Below, one piece after another: positions 31,810 through 40,521 of a stretch of DNA of 64,000 bases (position 1 is the first letter of the stretch; each line of letters opens with the position of its first letter). Source of the DNA: Anatilimnocola floriformis (GTDB lineage Bacteria; Planctomycetota; Planctomycetia; Pirellulales; Pirellulaceae); assembly GCF_024256385.1 (NCBI RefSeq), contig NZ_JAMLFW010000001.1, positions 6,014,001 through 6,078,000 on the forward strand, read 5' to 3'. The translations under genes were made by a program, and so were the position numbers. The notes under the pieces are model-generated. The model searched no databases. It was not told where the DNA came from and saw nothing but the letters and a program-made list of their open reading frames with translations.

Positions 31810-32279
31810 TGAACCGCGAAGGAAAACCCATCACCATTCTGATGGCCGATGACGACGCCGATGACCGGCAAATGACGCTCGAAGCCTTCAGCGAAAGCCG
31901 CCTCGCGAACGATCTGCGCTTCGTCGAGGATGGCGCCGAATTGATGGATTATCTGTGCCGTCGCAACAAGTTCAGCGATCCCGCTTCGTCGCCCCGGCCG
32001 GGCTTGATTTTGCTTGATCTCAACATGCCGAAAAAAGACGGCCGCGAAGCCCTCCGCGAAATCAAAGCCGATCCGAAGCTGCGAAACATTCGCGTCGTGG
32101 TTATGACCACGTCGAAGGCCGAAGAAGACATCGTTCGCACTTACGATCTGGGCGCCGAGTCGTACGTGACCAAGCCGGTGACGTTCACTTCGCTCGTCGA
32201 TGTGGTGCGCACGCTCGGCAAGTATTGGCTGGAGATCGTAGAGTTGCCGCAGGGACTTGATGGTGAAGCCAATGGATGA
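31806..32279 (+). CDS. Rcp1-like single-domain response regulator
   Basis: A 157-residue receiver beginning with the acidic pair in LMADDDADDRQ; the phospho-acceptor lies in GLILLDLNMPKKDG and the conserved Lys in YVTKPVTF. The length and LDLNMPKKDGREAL match the Rcp1 family that partners with CHASE3/phytochrome-type kinases. ATG 31806 overlaps the kinase stop (ATGATG), and its end overlaps the hybrid kinase. There is no output domain. Confidence 0.9.
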   Translation: MMNREGKPITILMADDDADDRQMTLEAFSESRLANDLRFVEDGAELMDYLCRRNKFSDPASSPRPGLILLDLNMPKKDGREALREIKADPKLRNIRVVVMTTSKAEEDIVRTYDLGAESYVTKPVTFTSLVDVVRTLGKYWLEIVELPQGLDGEANG

Positions 32280-33891
32280 CGGGCCAGTCCGCGTCCTTTT
32301 GGTGGAGGATGGTGAGGACGACTACATCCTGACCAAAGAGCTCTTTGAGGAGTTCCCAAAAGGGGCCTACACGCTCGATCGCGTCGCCGATTATGAATCG
32401 GCCGTTAGGGCCTTCGTGGAATGCCATCACGATCTGTATTTGATCGACTACCGCCTCGGCAAACGAAACGGGCTGGAGCTGATCGCCGAAGCGCAGCGAC
32501 TTGGTTGTTCTGCTCCCGCCATCGTGCTGACCGGCCAGCGCGAGCGCGAGATCGATCTGCAAGCGATGCAAGTCGGTGCGGTCGACTACCTCGTCAAGGA
32601 TCAACTGGCCCCCGACACACTCGAACGTGCGATGCGTTATGCGCTGCAACGCACTCGTCTCGAAGAAGTGATTCGCCGGGCCAATCTCGATTTAGAAAAT
32701 CGCGTTCAGGAACGAACGGCCGAGCTGGCGCGCGTCAACGAAACATTGCAATCCGAAATCACCGAACGCAAGCGGGCCGAGGAAGCGCTTCGCGAAGCCG
32801 ATCGACTCAAGGACGAGTTCGTAGCCATGCTCGCGCACGAACTGCACAATCCTCTCGCGCCCCTGTCGGCAGCGCTGCAGCTCTTCGACCCCGCCAATAG
32901 CAGCCCCGATCAGGTCGGCGAGCTGCGGGCAATGATGCTCCGCCAGGTTCAACACCTCGTCCGGCTGATTGATGATTTACTCGATGTATCACGTATTTCC
33001 CGTGGCAAAATGATCCTGCGACGAGCCGCCTGCAATCTCAACGATGTCATTGATACTGCGCTCGATATCGCCCAGCCGATCATTCAACATTCCAAGCACC
33101 GCCTGGAACTCGACCTGCCCGAAGAGCCATTGATTCTCGACGGCGATAAAGTGCGACTCGCGCAGATCATTAGCAATCTGCTGGTGAACGCCGCGAAGTA
33201 TACGCCCGCCGGGGGCCGCATCGAATTGCATATCGAGCGTGCCGATGGCCAGGTGGTCATTCGCGTGCGCGACAACGGCGTGGGGATTCCGCCGGAAATG
33301 CTGATCAAGGTTTTCGAGCTTTTTACGCAGGTCGATACCTCGCACACTCGCTCGAGCGGCGGTCTCGGCATCGGCCTGACGCTGGTAAAGACGCTCGTCG
33401 AAATGCACGGCGGCACGATCGAAGCCCGCAGTCAGGGCACCGGCTACGGCAGCGAGTTCATCGTGCGTCTGCCGCTGCTGAAGAAGCCGACCACGCCGAA
33501 GGTGGAAATCCCGGTCGTGCCGCAGCGGAGTGTGCCGGCGTTTCGCATTTTGATTGTCGACGACAACGAATCGGCCGGCTATCTGCATGGCCGGTTGCTG
33601 CAGAAGCTAGGTCAGCACGTACACAATGTGACAAGCGCGGCGGCAGCGCTGGAAGTGCTCGATTCGCTGCAGCCCGATGTGCTGATTTCCGATATCGCGA
33701 TGCCCGAAATGTCGGGCTATGAATTAGCCGCGGCGATTCGCGCTCGTGGCGGTGTGCAGCCGAAGTTGATTGCACTCACCGGGTACGGCCGCGACATCGA
33801 TCGCAAGCAAGCGCTCGATGCGGGCTTCGATCATCATCTGACGAAGCCGGTAGAGCTAGACGCGCTCGAAGCCCTCTTGGCTTCACTGTAG
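32260..33891 (+). CDS. hybrid histidine kinase, REC-HisKA-HATPase-REC
   Basis: A 543-residue cytosolic protein with receiver domains at both ends. REC1 spans about 9-125 (VLLVEDGEDD, acceptor in LIDYRLGKRNG, Lys in YLVKDQ). A coiled linker precedes HisKA (AHELHNPLAP, His about 193), then HATPase (NAAKYTPAGG, GLGIGLTLVK), and REC2 (about 425-540, acceptor in LISDIAMPEMSG, Lys in LTKPVE). There is no membrane segment. The start overlaps the preceding receiver gene; ATG 32272 is an alternative. REC1 probably receives phosphate from the CHASE3 kinase via the Hpt protein (inference). Confidence 0.9.
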   Translation: MVKPMDDGPVRVLLVEDGEDDYILTKELFEEFPKGAYTLDRVADYESAVRAFVECHHDLYLIDYRLGKRNGLELIAEAQRLGCSAPAIVLTGQREREIDLQAMQVGAVDYLVKDQLAPDTLERAMRYALQRTRLEEVIRRANLDLENRVQERTAELARVNETLQSEITERKRAEEALREADRLKDEFVAMLAHELHNPLAPLSAALQLFDPANSSPDQVGELRAMMLRQVQHLVRLIDDLLDVSRISRGKMILRRAACNLNDVIDTALDIAQPIIQHSKHRLELDLPEEPLILDGDKVRLAQIISNLLVNAAKYTPAGGRIELHIERADGQVVIRVRDNGVGIPPEMLIKVFELFTQVDTSHTRSSGGLGIGLTLVKTLVEMHGGTIEARSQGTGYGSEFIVRLPLLKKPTTPKVEIPVVPQRSVPAFRILIVDDNESAGYLHGRLLQKLGQHVHNVTSAAAALEVLDSLQPDVLISDIAMPEMSGYELAAAIRARGGVQPKLIALTGYGRDIDRKQALDAGFDHHLTKPVELDALEALLASL

Positions 33892-33897
33892 ACGTAG

Positions 33898-34013
33898 GCC
33901 GGAACAAGCTGTACTCAGCGCAGTTCCGGCGGGCACTGCAGCTCCTGCCGGCTTCGTAGTGTAGTCGCCACACTCCGTGTGGCGCGGCCCCACGCGGAGC
34001 GTGAGGACTACAC
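33898..34013. repeat. REP-like hairpins between convergent genes
   Basis: Two hairpins fill the 131-bp gap between convergent genes. GCCGGAAC (33898-33905) pairs with GTTCCGGC (33923-33930). GTGTAGTC (33959-33966) pairs with GACTACAC (34006-34013) around an inner CCACAC/GTGTGG hairpin. They probably act as bidirectional terminators and look like dispersed repeat copies. Confidence 0.6.
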
Positions 34014-34022
34014 TGCCGACAC

Positions 34023-35432
34023 TTACTGCAACGTTACATGCCCGGCGTGAACGACGACCGGCGCTTCGCCCTTGTACGCCGGCAGGTCCTTCTTCGGATC
34101 GCGGACGATTTTGCCGAGGACAATCGCCGTGTCGCCGACTTTAGCGCCATCGTCTTCCAGGCTCTTGGTCGTAACGACAGCCACGGTGAAGAGCGTTTTG
34201 TCCTTCGGACGAGTGACTTCGATCGTCGTTTCGTGCGTGCCGCCGAGCGGCTTGATGTCCTTGATCACACCGCTGATAGCGATTGAATCCTCGGTTGCGC
34301 CATCGGCCAGGCGTTGATCGCCGAGCATTGCCAGCATCGCCGAGTACTTGCGCAATTTACCGGTGAGTTCATCCTTGATCAGCATGACCTTGTCAGCGTT
34401 TTCGCCTTCGGCCATGTCGGCATCAGCGCAAAGCTTGCCGAGGTTCGAGGCCGCTTCGTAGAGATCCTTCCCCTTTTGCTGACGCACAGGGCCGGCTTCA
34501 CCCGCCGAGCCTTCGAAATCTTGCAACTTGCTCACCGCTTCGGCATACGCCGTGGTGACTTGCGCCGAGCTCGCCTTGGGAGCCGGCGCTGGTGGCATTG
34601 GAGGATCGGCCGGCTTGGGGGGCATTGGTGGATCGAAGTTTTTCGGCCCAGGGATTTTGAAATCGATTCCCTTCGGATCCATGGCAGGATCTTCTGGCTC
34701 GGGTGGAATGGCCGGCGCCTTACCGGGATCAAGCGGATCGAGCATCGGCTCGACTTTGGGATCGAACTTCGGTTCGGGGATGAAAAACTCGCCCTGCTTT
34801 TTGTCTTCCGGTTTCGGCTTGGGCTTCGGCTCGGGTTTGGGAGCTGGGTCGTTTTGGGCCACCGCGCTGCCATCGGCTTTGATGCCGTACGAGTTTTCCA
34901 TGACCTTGGCGGGGACGATGAACGGCATGTACTTCTTCACCGTTGGGGCGGCGCCCAGCGGATCGGTGTAACCGAGCAGCGGCGTCCACCAGCAGATCAA
35001 GTGAAACAGCACGCCGGCGCAGACACCGCCCAGCACCACCTGAATCAGCATGGCGATGGGGCCGGCCTCTTTTTTCTTCGGCTTGGCTTTGTACTTTTTC
35101 GGCGAGACGCTCGCTGGCGATTCGCCGACCGCGCCCGAGCTGTCGAACGCTGCGCCACCGGCGGTCAGATCGCTCGATACCTGATAATCCGATTCGGCGT
35201 AGTCGATGGCTTCTGGCTGGGCGAAGGCGCCGGCCTCACTCTGCGAATAGGCTGGCGAGTGAGCAGGCTTGGGACCGGCGTCGACGACGATCAGCATCGG
35301 CGGCATCTTGGCGAGCGCTTCCGACAGCGTGTATTCGTCGCGGCAGAGAGGGCAACGAACGCGGGCCTGCGGCGACAAATTGCCGGGCAGCATCACTTCG
35401 TCGCGGCAACGGGGACAAGCAACAATCGACAT
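34023..35432 (-). CDS. zinc-ribbon membrane protein with Pro-rich spacer
   Basis: A 469-residue protein of a planctomycete-type architecture. The N-terminus is a CPRC...CPLC zinc ribbon (residues 7-33). A transmembrane helix lies near 128-148 (IAMLIQVVLGGVCAGVLFHL). A long Pro/Lys/Asp-rich, probably disordered spacer (about 195-290) contains PEPKPKPKPE runs. The C-terminal 90 residues look like an OB-type beta domain (ISGVIKDIKPLGGTHETTIE). GGGAG precedes the ATG. The function is unknown; no catalytic residues were recognised. Confidence 0.7.
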   Translation of the reverse strand: MSIVACPRCRDEVMLPGNLSPQARVRCPLCRDEYTLSEALAKMPPMLIVVDAGPKPAHSPAYSQSEAGAFAQPEAIDYAESDYQVSSDLTAGGAAFDSSGAVGESPASVSPKKYKAKPKKKEAGPIAMLIQVVLGGVCAGVLFHLICWWTPLLGYTDPLGAAPTVKKYMPFIVPAKVMENSYGIKADGSAVAQNDPAPKPEPKPKPKPEDKKQGEFFIPEPKFDPKVEPMLDPLDPGKAPAIPPEPEDPAMDPKGIDFKIPGPKNFDPPMPPKPADPPMPPAPAPKASSAQVTTAYAEAVSKLQDFEGSAGEAGPVRQQKGKDLYEAASNLGKLCADADMAEGENADKVMLIKDELTGKLRKYSAMLAMLGDQRLADGATEDSIAISGVIKDIKPLGGTHETTIEVTRPKDKTLFTVAVVTTKSLEDDGAKVGDTAIVLGKIVRDPKKDLPAYKGEAPVVVHAGHVTLQ

Positions 35433-35605
35433 AAAAAACTCCCATCGGTCCCGGACTAAAACGACCGGGCCGAGGCTGACTAGTTAGACAAGTGGCCGAT
35501 CGCCGCGACAAAACGGCGGATCAGCTCTACCTAATTTAACCTCCCCAGCCAGCATTCGGCTAGCAATTGCTAAAAAAGGAATCCAGCCCTCGCGGGGGCT
35601 GGCTT

Positions 35606-35989
35606 TCAGTCCCGCCGGATCACGAAATAGACCAGGTATTGAGGCACCCACAGGACGAGCCCCAGCGGCAAAATCCAGGCCGCGTGCCAGCTGTCGATCG
35701 TTCCGCGCCAGACGTGCGAGCTCCACAGGCCAAAAGCGAAGACCAGCAGCAGCAAGACATAGGCATTGGTCCGCCGCGCCGCCACCGAGCGGATCGGCAA
35801 GCACTCACTCGCCAGATAAGCAAACCAGGGCCCGACCGCGAATAACAGCAAACCATACGTGGCCAGTGCCCGCACGCCTGCCTGGCGATAGATGCCGAGC
35901 CCCAGGCTGACCAAAATCACGACCACCATCAGGCTCTGCAGACTGAACTGCACTAGCGGCCGACCTGAGGTTTCGGGTTCCCTATCCAT
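35606..35989 (-). CDS. four-helix membrane protein of unknown function
   Basis: A 127-residue integral membrane protein with four hydrophobic helices (about 16-36, 42-62, 74-92, 103-122) and a short cytosolic N-terminus ending in FSLQSLMVVV, an opening seen in many small planctomycete membrane proteins. It overlaps the upstream Tat-exported protein by 8 bp, so the two are translationally coupled. No functional motif was found. Confidence 0.65.
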   Translation of the reverse strand: MDREPETSGRPLVQFSLQSLMVVVILVSLGLGIYRQAGVRALATYGLLLFAVGPWFAYLASECLPIRSVAARRTNAYVLLLLVFAFGLWSSHVWRGTIDSWHAAWILPLGLVLWVPQYLVYFVIRRD

Positions 35990-36734
35990 ACAACTTATAC
36001 GCTTCGTTCGTACTGATCCGTTTTGCCCGGATCCGATTATCGCTCAGCTTTTCACCCTTCGGATCTATGTACAGCCGGCCGCTCCGCTCCTTGGCGTTCG
36101 GGTCGACGTTCATCACGTGAATGTTAAAAATGAAGGCCTTGTCGCTGGTGGCTTGAAACCAGTGAACGTTGTCTTTGTGATCGCTGACGGTCGAATGGCC
36201 ACCGGGGCCGAACTGAGCGTCGATCGTCGGCCGAATGATGATGTGCTCGGCTTCATCTTCGAGGCGATCGTAGTGTTTGCCTTGAAACGTTCCCTGCAAA
36301 ATCAAAAACGCCGTGGCCATGTTGTTGTGACCGTGCGGCACGACGCTGCGGCCCTTGCTCAGCGCGAAGATCTGATGGCCGAAGACAAAGCTCGTCGGCA
36401 GCCCTTCGACCTGCGGAAACTTCGCCCGCAGACTGACTTCGCCCTGATCTTTGTACTTGATGTTCTCCGTCAGCTTCTCGATATCGAGAAACTTCATCGC
36501 ATCGGCCAGATCGACCTGGGCAAACAGCTCATCAACCTTCGTCTGCCACTCGGTCTGCTTCAGCTTGGCCCCTTTCACATCGTTGCTCAGGTCCTGCAGA
36601 TCCTTCATCCACTTCGCGGCGAGCAACTTCATGTCGGCGGCAAACAACTCGCGCGTGCAAAGCGTTTCGAGCAGCGAGTAGGTAAGTAGCGCGCCGAGCG
36701 TTTGCTGACCGAAGGACCGCCGTGACAGGGACAT
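35982..36734 (-). CDS. Tat-exported cupin-like protein
   Basis: A 250-residue protein with a twin-arginine signal (MSLSRRSFGQQTLGALL). A helical region (about 40-95) leads into a cupin-like core with PHGHNNMATAFLIL and the later FGPGGHSTVSDHKDNVHWF, His-rich elements that could hold a metal. GGAGG is 8 nt before the ATG. It is translationally coupled to the small membrane protein. No named family was recognised; metal-dependent cupin activity in the periplasm is inference. Confidence 0.65.
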   Translation of the reverse strand: MSLSRRSFGQQTLGALLTYSLLETLCTRELFAADMKLLAAKWMKDLQDLSNDVKGAKLKQTEWQTKVDELFAQVDLADAMKFLDIEKLTENIKYKDQGEVSLRAKFPQVEGLPTSFVFGHQIFALSKGRSVVPHGHNNMATAFLILQGTFQGKHYDRLEDEAEHIIIRPTIDAQFGPGGHSTVSDHKDNVHWFQATSDKAFIFNIHVMNVDPNAKERSGRLYIDPKGEKLSDNRIRAKRISTNEAYKLYG

Positions 36735-36814
36735 GATTCCGCCTCCAAAGGTTCGCCGTTTGATTCGCGCTTATCTTGGCAGGGGAGTGGCGGGTTCGCA
36801 AACGGAATGTTCGA

Positions 36815-37069
36815 TCAGCCGCGCTGCTTGGAAATGCGCTGACGGGCCTTGGCTTTGAAGATCGCAACCAGATCGATGTATTCGACGATCTCTGCGTATT
36901 CCGCGTGTTCGCTCGGCGTAAGCGTGCCGCTGTTGGCCTTGCGCGCCAACTGATCGATGTGTGCTTGAGTCGCGGGATCGACGCGAGTGTCCACAATCCG
37001 CTGAGCAACTTCCGGCGTGAGGCAATTTGCAATCGGTTCGAGGAACAGCTCGGCGATGTTGGTGCTCAT
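36815..37069 (-). CDS. small conserved hypothetical protein
   Basis: An 84-residue, mostly helical protein: FLEPIANCLTPEVAQRIVD, then DPATQAHIDQLARKANSGTL, then TPSEHAEYAEIVEYIDLVAI with a basic C-terminal tail. This layout resembles a widespread family of small proteins in cyanobacteria and planctomycetes that sit next to HNH-type or other small genes, but no such partner is adjacent here. The function is unknown. Confidence 0.65.
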   Translation of the reverse strand: MSTNIAELFLEPIANCLTPEVAQRIVDTRVDPATQAHIDQLARKANSGTLTPSEHAEYAEIVEYIDLVAIFKAKARQRISKQRG

Positions 37070-37127
37070 GCCTCAATTTTACCTGACTCATGCCGCACGA
37101 TCCACCAACATCAGCGGGATCAAGTGA

Positions 37128-37562
37128 CTAACTAAAGTCCAACCCTTCAGCGACCAGCTGCGCCGCGTCGAGTTCTTCTTGCAACGGCTTGTTGGCGAAG
37201 AAAGTTGCCAACAAAAAGTCGCGGCCATTGCAAAGGCACCATAGCTGGCAATAGTCGGAGTCGCCTTCCTCGGGATTGGCGTTTTTGTAAACCGCCGAGC
37301 CGTACCTGCCGAAGGGAATTTCGCCGGAGAACGCCGTTTGCAATTCGCCCCACTCGTGATCGCGGCCGAAATCAACGGCGATGCGCACGAGCGATTCCTC
37401 ATCCGGCACAGTATCCGAATCCTGCTTGAACTCAACCGTCGAGAGTTCAAACACACCGGTCGATTTTTCGTTCGTCCAGCAGAACGTCGCCGGCCCTTCG
37501 GGATCCTCGGCCGAAATATCGGCCCAGTCGTCCGGCAACCAAACTCGCAATTTCTTCGGCAT
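37128..37562 (-). CDS. hypothetical protein
   Basis: A 144-residue acidic soluble protein rich in aromatic residues (VWLPDDWADISAEDPEG, GRDHEWGELQTAFSGEI, YCQLWCLCNGRDFLLATFF). The alternating strand pattern and C-terminal helix suggest a small alpha/beta fold, as in immunity-like or DUF-type cytosolic proteins, but I do not recognise a family. It has no signal peptide and is one of three consecutive minus-strand hypotheticals. Confidence 0.6.
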   Translation of the reverse strand: MPKKLRVWLPDDWADISAEDPEGPATFCWTNEKSTGVFELSTVEFKQDSDTVPDEESLVRIAVDFGRDHEWGELQTAFSGEIPFGRYGSAVYKNANPEEGDSDYCQLWCLCNGRDFLLATFFANKPLQEELDAAQLVAEGLDFS

Positions 37563-37641
37563 ATTCGTATTGTATTAAAAACGCCCCCGGTCCCGCCTCG
37601 GAGGTTCACCGGCTTTAGCACTACTGCAACTGCCCGGACCG

Positions 37642-38181
37642 TCATCGATCGGCGCGTACGCCACGCTGTCGGATTATTTCGACAAGCTCGGAAAACCTGG
37701 TTCGTTCGTAATCTTCGGGCAATCCAAATTCTACTCGAGGCATTGAGGGCACGATTTGCTCGGGAAGAATCCCCGACACTAATTCGTCAGCCTCTTCCCA
37801 AGTAAAGTTTCGGATCACATTGCGGCTATTCACGGATTGAAAGTAGAGCACCGGAGGGTGGTATCGTATCGCGTCGGTGGGACGATCCCAGTGCTGCACC
37901 CGTACAAAGAACTCGAACCACTCGCCGTCGGGCGAATAAAAGCACATTCCATAGGAGCCGCCGTCGCGATAGATATCGACACTGAAGACCCGCGCAATAC
38001 TTACCGTTGAATTCGATGCAACAAGGATCTGGGCGGCGAGTCGGCAGGCGACGTCGCCGGAGAATTCACCGTCGAGGCCGACCTGCGTGCGTTCCGAACC
38101 GGTCACCGTGTCAACGACTCGAACTCGGCCACCGTTGGCGAGTTCGACGTGAACTTGGAAGCGATCACCGAGAGTTCCCAT
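37642..38181 (-). CDS. hypothetical protein
   Basis: A 179-residue soluble protein with a beta-rich first two-thirds (FQVHVELANGGRVRVVDTVT, SYGMCFYSPDGEWFEFFVRV) and a helical C-terminus (WEEADELVSGILPE, FSELVEIIRQRG). There is no signal peptide or catalytic motif. It is followed by the other two small hypotheticals on the same strand. The function is unknown. Confidence 0.6.
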   Translation of the reverse strand: MGTLGDRFQVHVELANGGRVRVVDTVTGSERTQVGLDGEFSGDVACRLAAQILVASNSTVSIARVFSVDIYRDGGSYGMCFYSPDGEWFEFFVRVQHWDRPTDAIRYHPPVLYFQSVNSRNVIRNFTWEEADELVSGILPEQIVPSMPRVEFGLPEDYERTRFSELVEIIRQRGVRADR

Positions 38182-38261
38182 GATCGACTGACTTCTTGAG
38201 AACGTCGGGCGAGTAGTGCAAAAGCCGTTAAACCCCTGCCGCAGGGACAGGAGCGTTTTAA

Positions 38262-39740
38262 TTACGGCGTGGCTGTTTCTGGCGAGTTGCCTTCGGCGGG
38301 CTTGGCTTCCGCTTCTTTATGCCGCTTCGGCTTGTAGATTTCGGTCGCCGTGCCGAAGAACGTTTCGCTGGCGTTCATCATCGTTTCGCTCAGCGTCGGG
38401 TGCGGGTGGACGGTCTCGGCCAAGTCGCGGGCTTCGCAGCCCATTTCGATGGCGAGGGCCGCTTCGCTGATGAGATCGCCGGCGCCAGGGCCGACGATGC
38501 CGCAGCCGAGGACGCGCTCGGTCTCGGGATCGAGAATCAGCTTCGTCAAACCTTCAGTCCGGCCGAGCGCGATGGCTTTGCCACTGGCAGCCCAAGGATA
38601 AACGGCGACTTCGATCGCACGGCCGGCTTGTTTGGCTTCCTGTTCGGTGATGCCGCACCAAGCCAACTCGGGATCGGTGAAGACCACCGCGGGAATGCAC
38701 TGCTTGTCGAACGTCGTCGGCTTGCCGAGAACGGCTTCGACGGCGACGCGGGCTTCGTGCGAAGCCTTGTGGGCCAGCATCGGATCGCCGGCGATATCGC
38801 CAATCGCGAGGATGTGCGGATCGGCAGTTCGCATCGACTTATCGACTTCGACAAAGCCGCGAGGCGTGACGACTGCTTTAGTGTTTTCCAAACCAAGCCC
38901 GCGCGAATTCGGCTTGCGGCCGACAGCGACCAGCACGCGGTCGTAACGCTCGACGCCAAACTTGCCGGGGCCTTCAAAGGCCACTTCGACCTTGTTATCA
39001 CGCAGGCCGAGCGAGCCGACTTTTGTGTTCAAATAAATGCGGTCTTCAAACAGCGCGGTCAGGTGCTTTTGCAACGGCTTGACCAGATCGCGATCGGCAG
39101 CGAGCAAGATGCCGTCGAGAGCCTCGACGACGCTGACCTTCGAACCAAGATTGGCGTAGACCGTGCCCATCTCGAGGCCGATGTAACCACCGCCGATGAC
39201 CAGCAGCGATTCCGGAATGTCCTTCAGGGCGAGAGCGCCAGTGCTGTCCATCACGCGATCGCTGCCGATGTCGAACGCCGCCGGCATGGCTGGGAGCGAA
39301 CCGGTCGCGACGATGCATTGATCGAACGTCAGCGTGCGATCTTCGGGAATCGACGGATCGTCCCCTTCGAGCTTCAACGTCGTGCTGTTTTCGAACGAAG
39401 CCTTCGCCGTGATGACAGTCACGTTGCGGCGCTTGGCGAGTTGCTTCAAACCGCCCGAGAGGCTCGAGATGACCTTCTCTTTGCGAGCGCGGAGCGTATC
39501 GATCTCGACCTTGGCATCGCCGAAGGTGACGCCCCAATCCTTCTTCAGTTCGTCCACTTCCTTGATGACGCGGGCGACGTGTAGCAGGGCCTTCGAAGGG
39601 ATGCAGCCACGCAACAAGCACGTGCCGCCGAGTTTGCCTTCCTGCTCGACGATGACGACTTCCAGACCTTCGTCGGCTGCAAAGAAAGCAGCGGCGTAAC
39701 CGCCGGGACCACCGCCGAGAACCACCAAGGGAGTATGCAT
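38262..39740 (-). CDS. lpdA: dihydrolipoyl dehydrogenase
   Basis: The E3 subunit of 2-oxoacid dehydrogenase complexes, reoxidising dihydrolipoamide with FAD and NAD. The 492-residue protein has the FAD motif GGGPGGYAAAFFA, redox-active Cys pair in GGTCLLRGCIPSK (LR where NV is usual), NAD motif GGGYIGLEMGTVYA, the LAIGDIAGDPMLAHKA FAD site, and the active-site HPHPTLSE near the C-terminus. The last 20 residues are a charged tail. No E1 or E2 gene is in the window. Confidence 0.94.
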   Translation of the reverse strand: MHTPLVVLGGGPGGYAAAFFAADEGLEVVIVEQEGKLGGTCLLRGCIPSKALLHVARVIKEVDELKKDWGVTFGDAKVEIDTLRARKEKVISSLSGGLKQLAKRRNVTVITAKASFENSTTLKLEGDDPSIPEDRTLTFDQCIVATGSLPAMPAAFDIGSDRVMDSTGALALKDIPESLLVIGGGYIGLEMGTVYANLGSKVSVVEALDGILLAADRDLVKPLQKHLTALFEDRIYLNTKVGSLGLRDNKVEVAFEGPGKFGVERYDRVLVAVGRKPNSRGLGLENTKAVVTPRGFVEVDKSMRTADPHILAIGDIAGDPMLAHKASHEARVAVEAVLGKPTTFDKQCIPAVVFTDPELAWCGITEQEAKQAGRAIEVAVYPWAASGKAIALGRTEGLTKLILDPETERVLGCGIVGPGAGDLISEAALAIEMGCEARDLAETVHPHPTLSETMMNASETFFGTATEIYKPKRHKEAEAKPAEGNSPETATP

Positions 39741-39760
39741 CGTTGTTGCTAGGCGCAGTT

Positions 39761-39855
39761 GTAGGGTGGGTCGAATGTACTCATCAGGCCCACCAAACCG
39801 ACGTTTGACATGGTTAGATGGTGGGCCCGCGGAGTACCGCTTGGGCCCACCCTAC
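39761..39855. repeat. nested inverted repeat downstream of rpsD
   Basis: GTAGGGTGGG (39761-39770) pairs with CCCACCCTAC (39846-39855), and inside it GGCCCACCA (39787-39795) pairs with TGGTGGGCC (39819-39827). Each half is a GTAGGGTGGG...GTACTC-like...GGCCCACCA unit, so this is two head-to-head repeat copies. It fills the gap between the rpsD stop and the lpdA start and could terminate the rpsD transcript. Confidence 0.7.
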
Positions 39856-39909
39856 GTTATCCGCCTGACTAATTCTACTCGTGGCTTCTTGCAGCGAGCA
39901 CGCAATCAA

Positions 39910-40521
39910 TTAGCGCGACAGGAATTCGACGACGATATTCACGTCGACGGGCAAGCTGAAATCGTTCGGGCCTGGCACAGCCAGAACCGTGGCTCGCAGC
40001 GTTTCGCTGTCGAAGGTCACGAAATCAGGGGTCATCGTGCCACCTTCGCTGATCACACCCTTATACAGGTTGTAGATCGGTTCCTTCTTACGGACGGTGA
40101 TCACGTCGCCCTGGCGGAGCTGGTAGCTCGGGCTGGTCACTTTGATGCCGTTCACAAAGAAGTGGCCGTGCACAATCCCTTGGCGGGCTTGCGGGCGGGT
40201 CTTGGTGAAACCGGCGCGGCGGATGACGTTGTCCAAGCGGCGTTCGCACAGGCTGAGCAGCTGCTCGCCGGTGTTCCCCTTCTTGGCAGCCACCATGTGG
40301 TAATACTTCCGCAGTTGGCGTTCGCCCAGGCCGTAATAATGCTTGATCTTTTGCTTCTCAGCCGAAGCTTTACCCCAGTTCGACAAGCGGCGGCCACCCT
40401 TCACGTGCATACCAGGGGGGCTTTCGCGACGGCTGTGAGCCTTCACAGCGCCTGCCGATTCATAAATCTGAGCGCCCAAGCGACGATTGACGCGGGCCTT
40501 TGGACCAGTGTAACGAGCCAT
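39910..40521 (-). CDS. rpsD: 30S ribosomal protein S4
   Basis: 203 residues starting MARYTGPKARVNRRLGAQIY, the S4 opening; the S4 RNA-binding domain follows (about 95-155: RRLDNVIRRAGF, ARQGIVHGHFFVNG, YQLRQGDVITVR). S4 nucleates 30S assembly on 16S rRNA. It stands alone, not in the alpha operon with rpoA, which fits the scattered ribosomal genes of planctomycetes. ATG 40521 was chosen because the longer upstream reading does not resemble S4. Confidence 0.96.
   Translation of the reverse strand: MARYTGPKARVNRRLGAQIYESAGAVKAHSRRESPPGMHVKGGRRLSNWGKASAEKQKIKHYYGLGERQLRKYYHMVAAKKGNTGEQLLSLCERRLDNVIRRAGFTKTRPQARQGIVHGHFFVNGIKVTSPSYQLRQGDVITVRKKEPIYNLYKGVISEGGTMTPDFVTFDSETLRATVLAVPGPNDFSLPVDVNIVVEFLSR

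Noticed and set aside
38319-39584. 421-codon plus-strand open frame opposite lpdA
   Set aside because: lpdA is certain by its motifs; the opposite frame has shadow composition.
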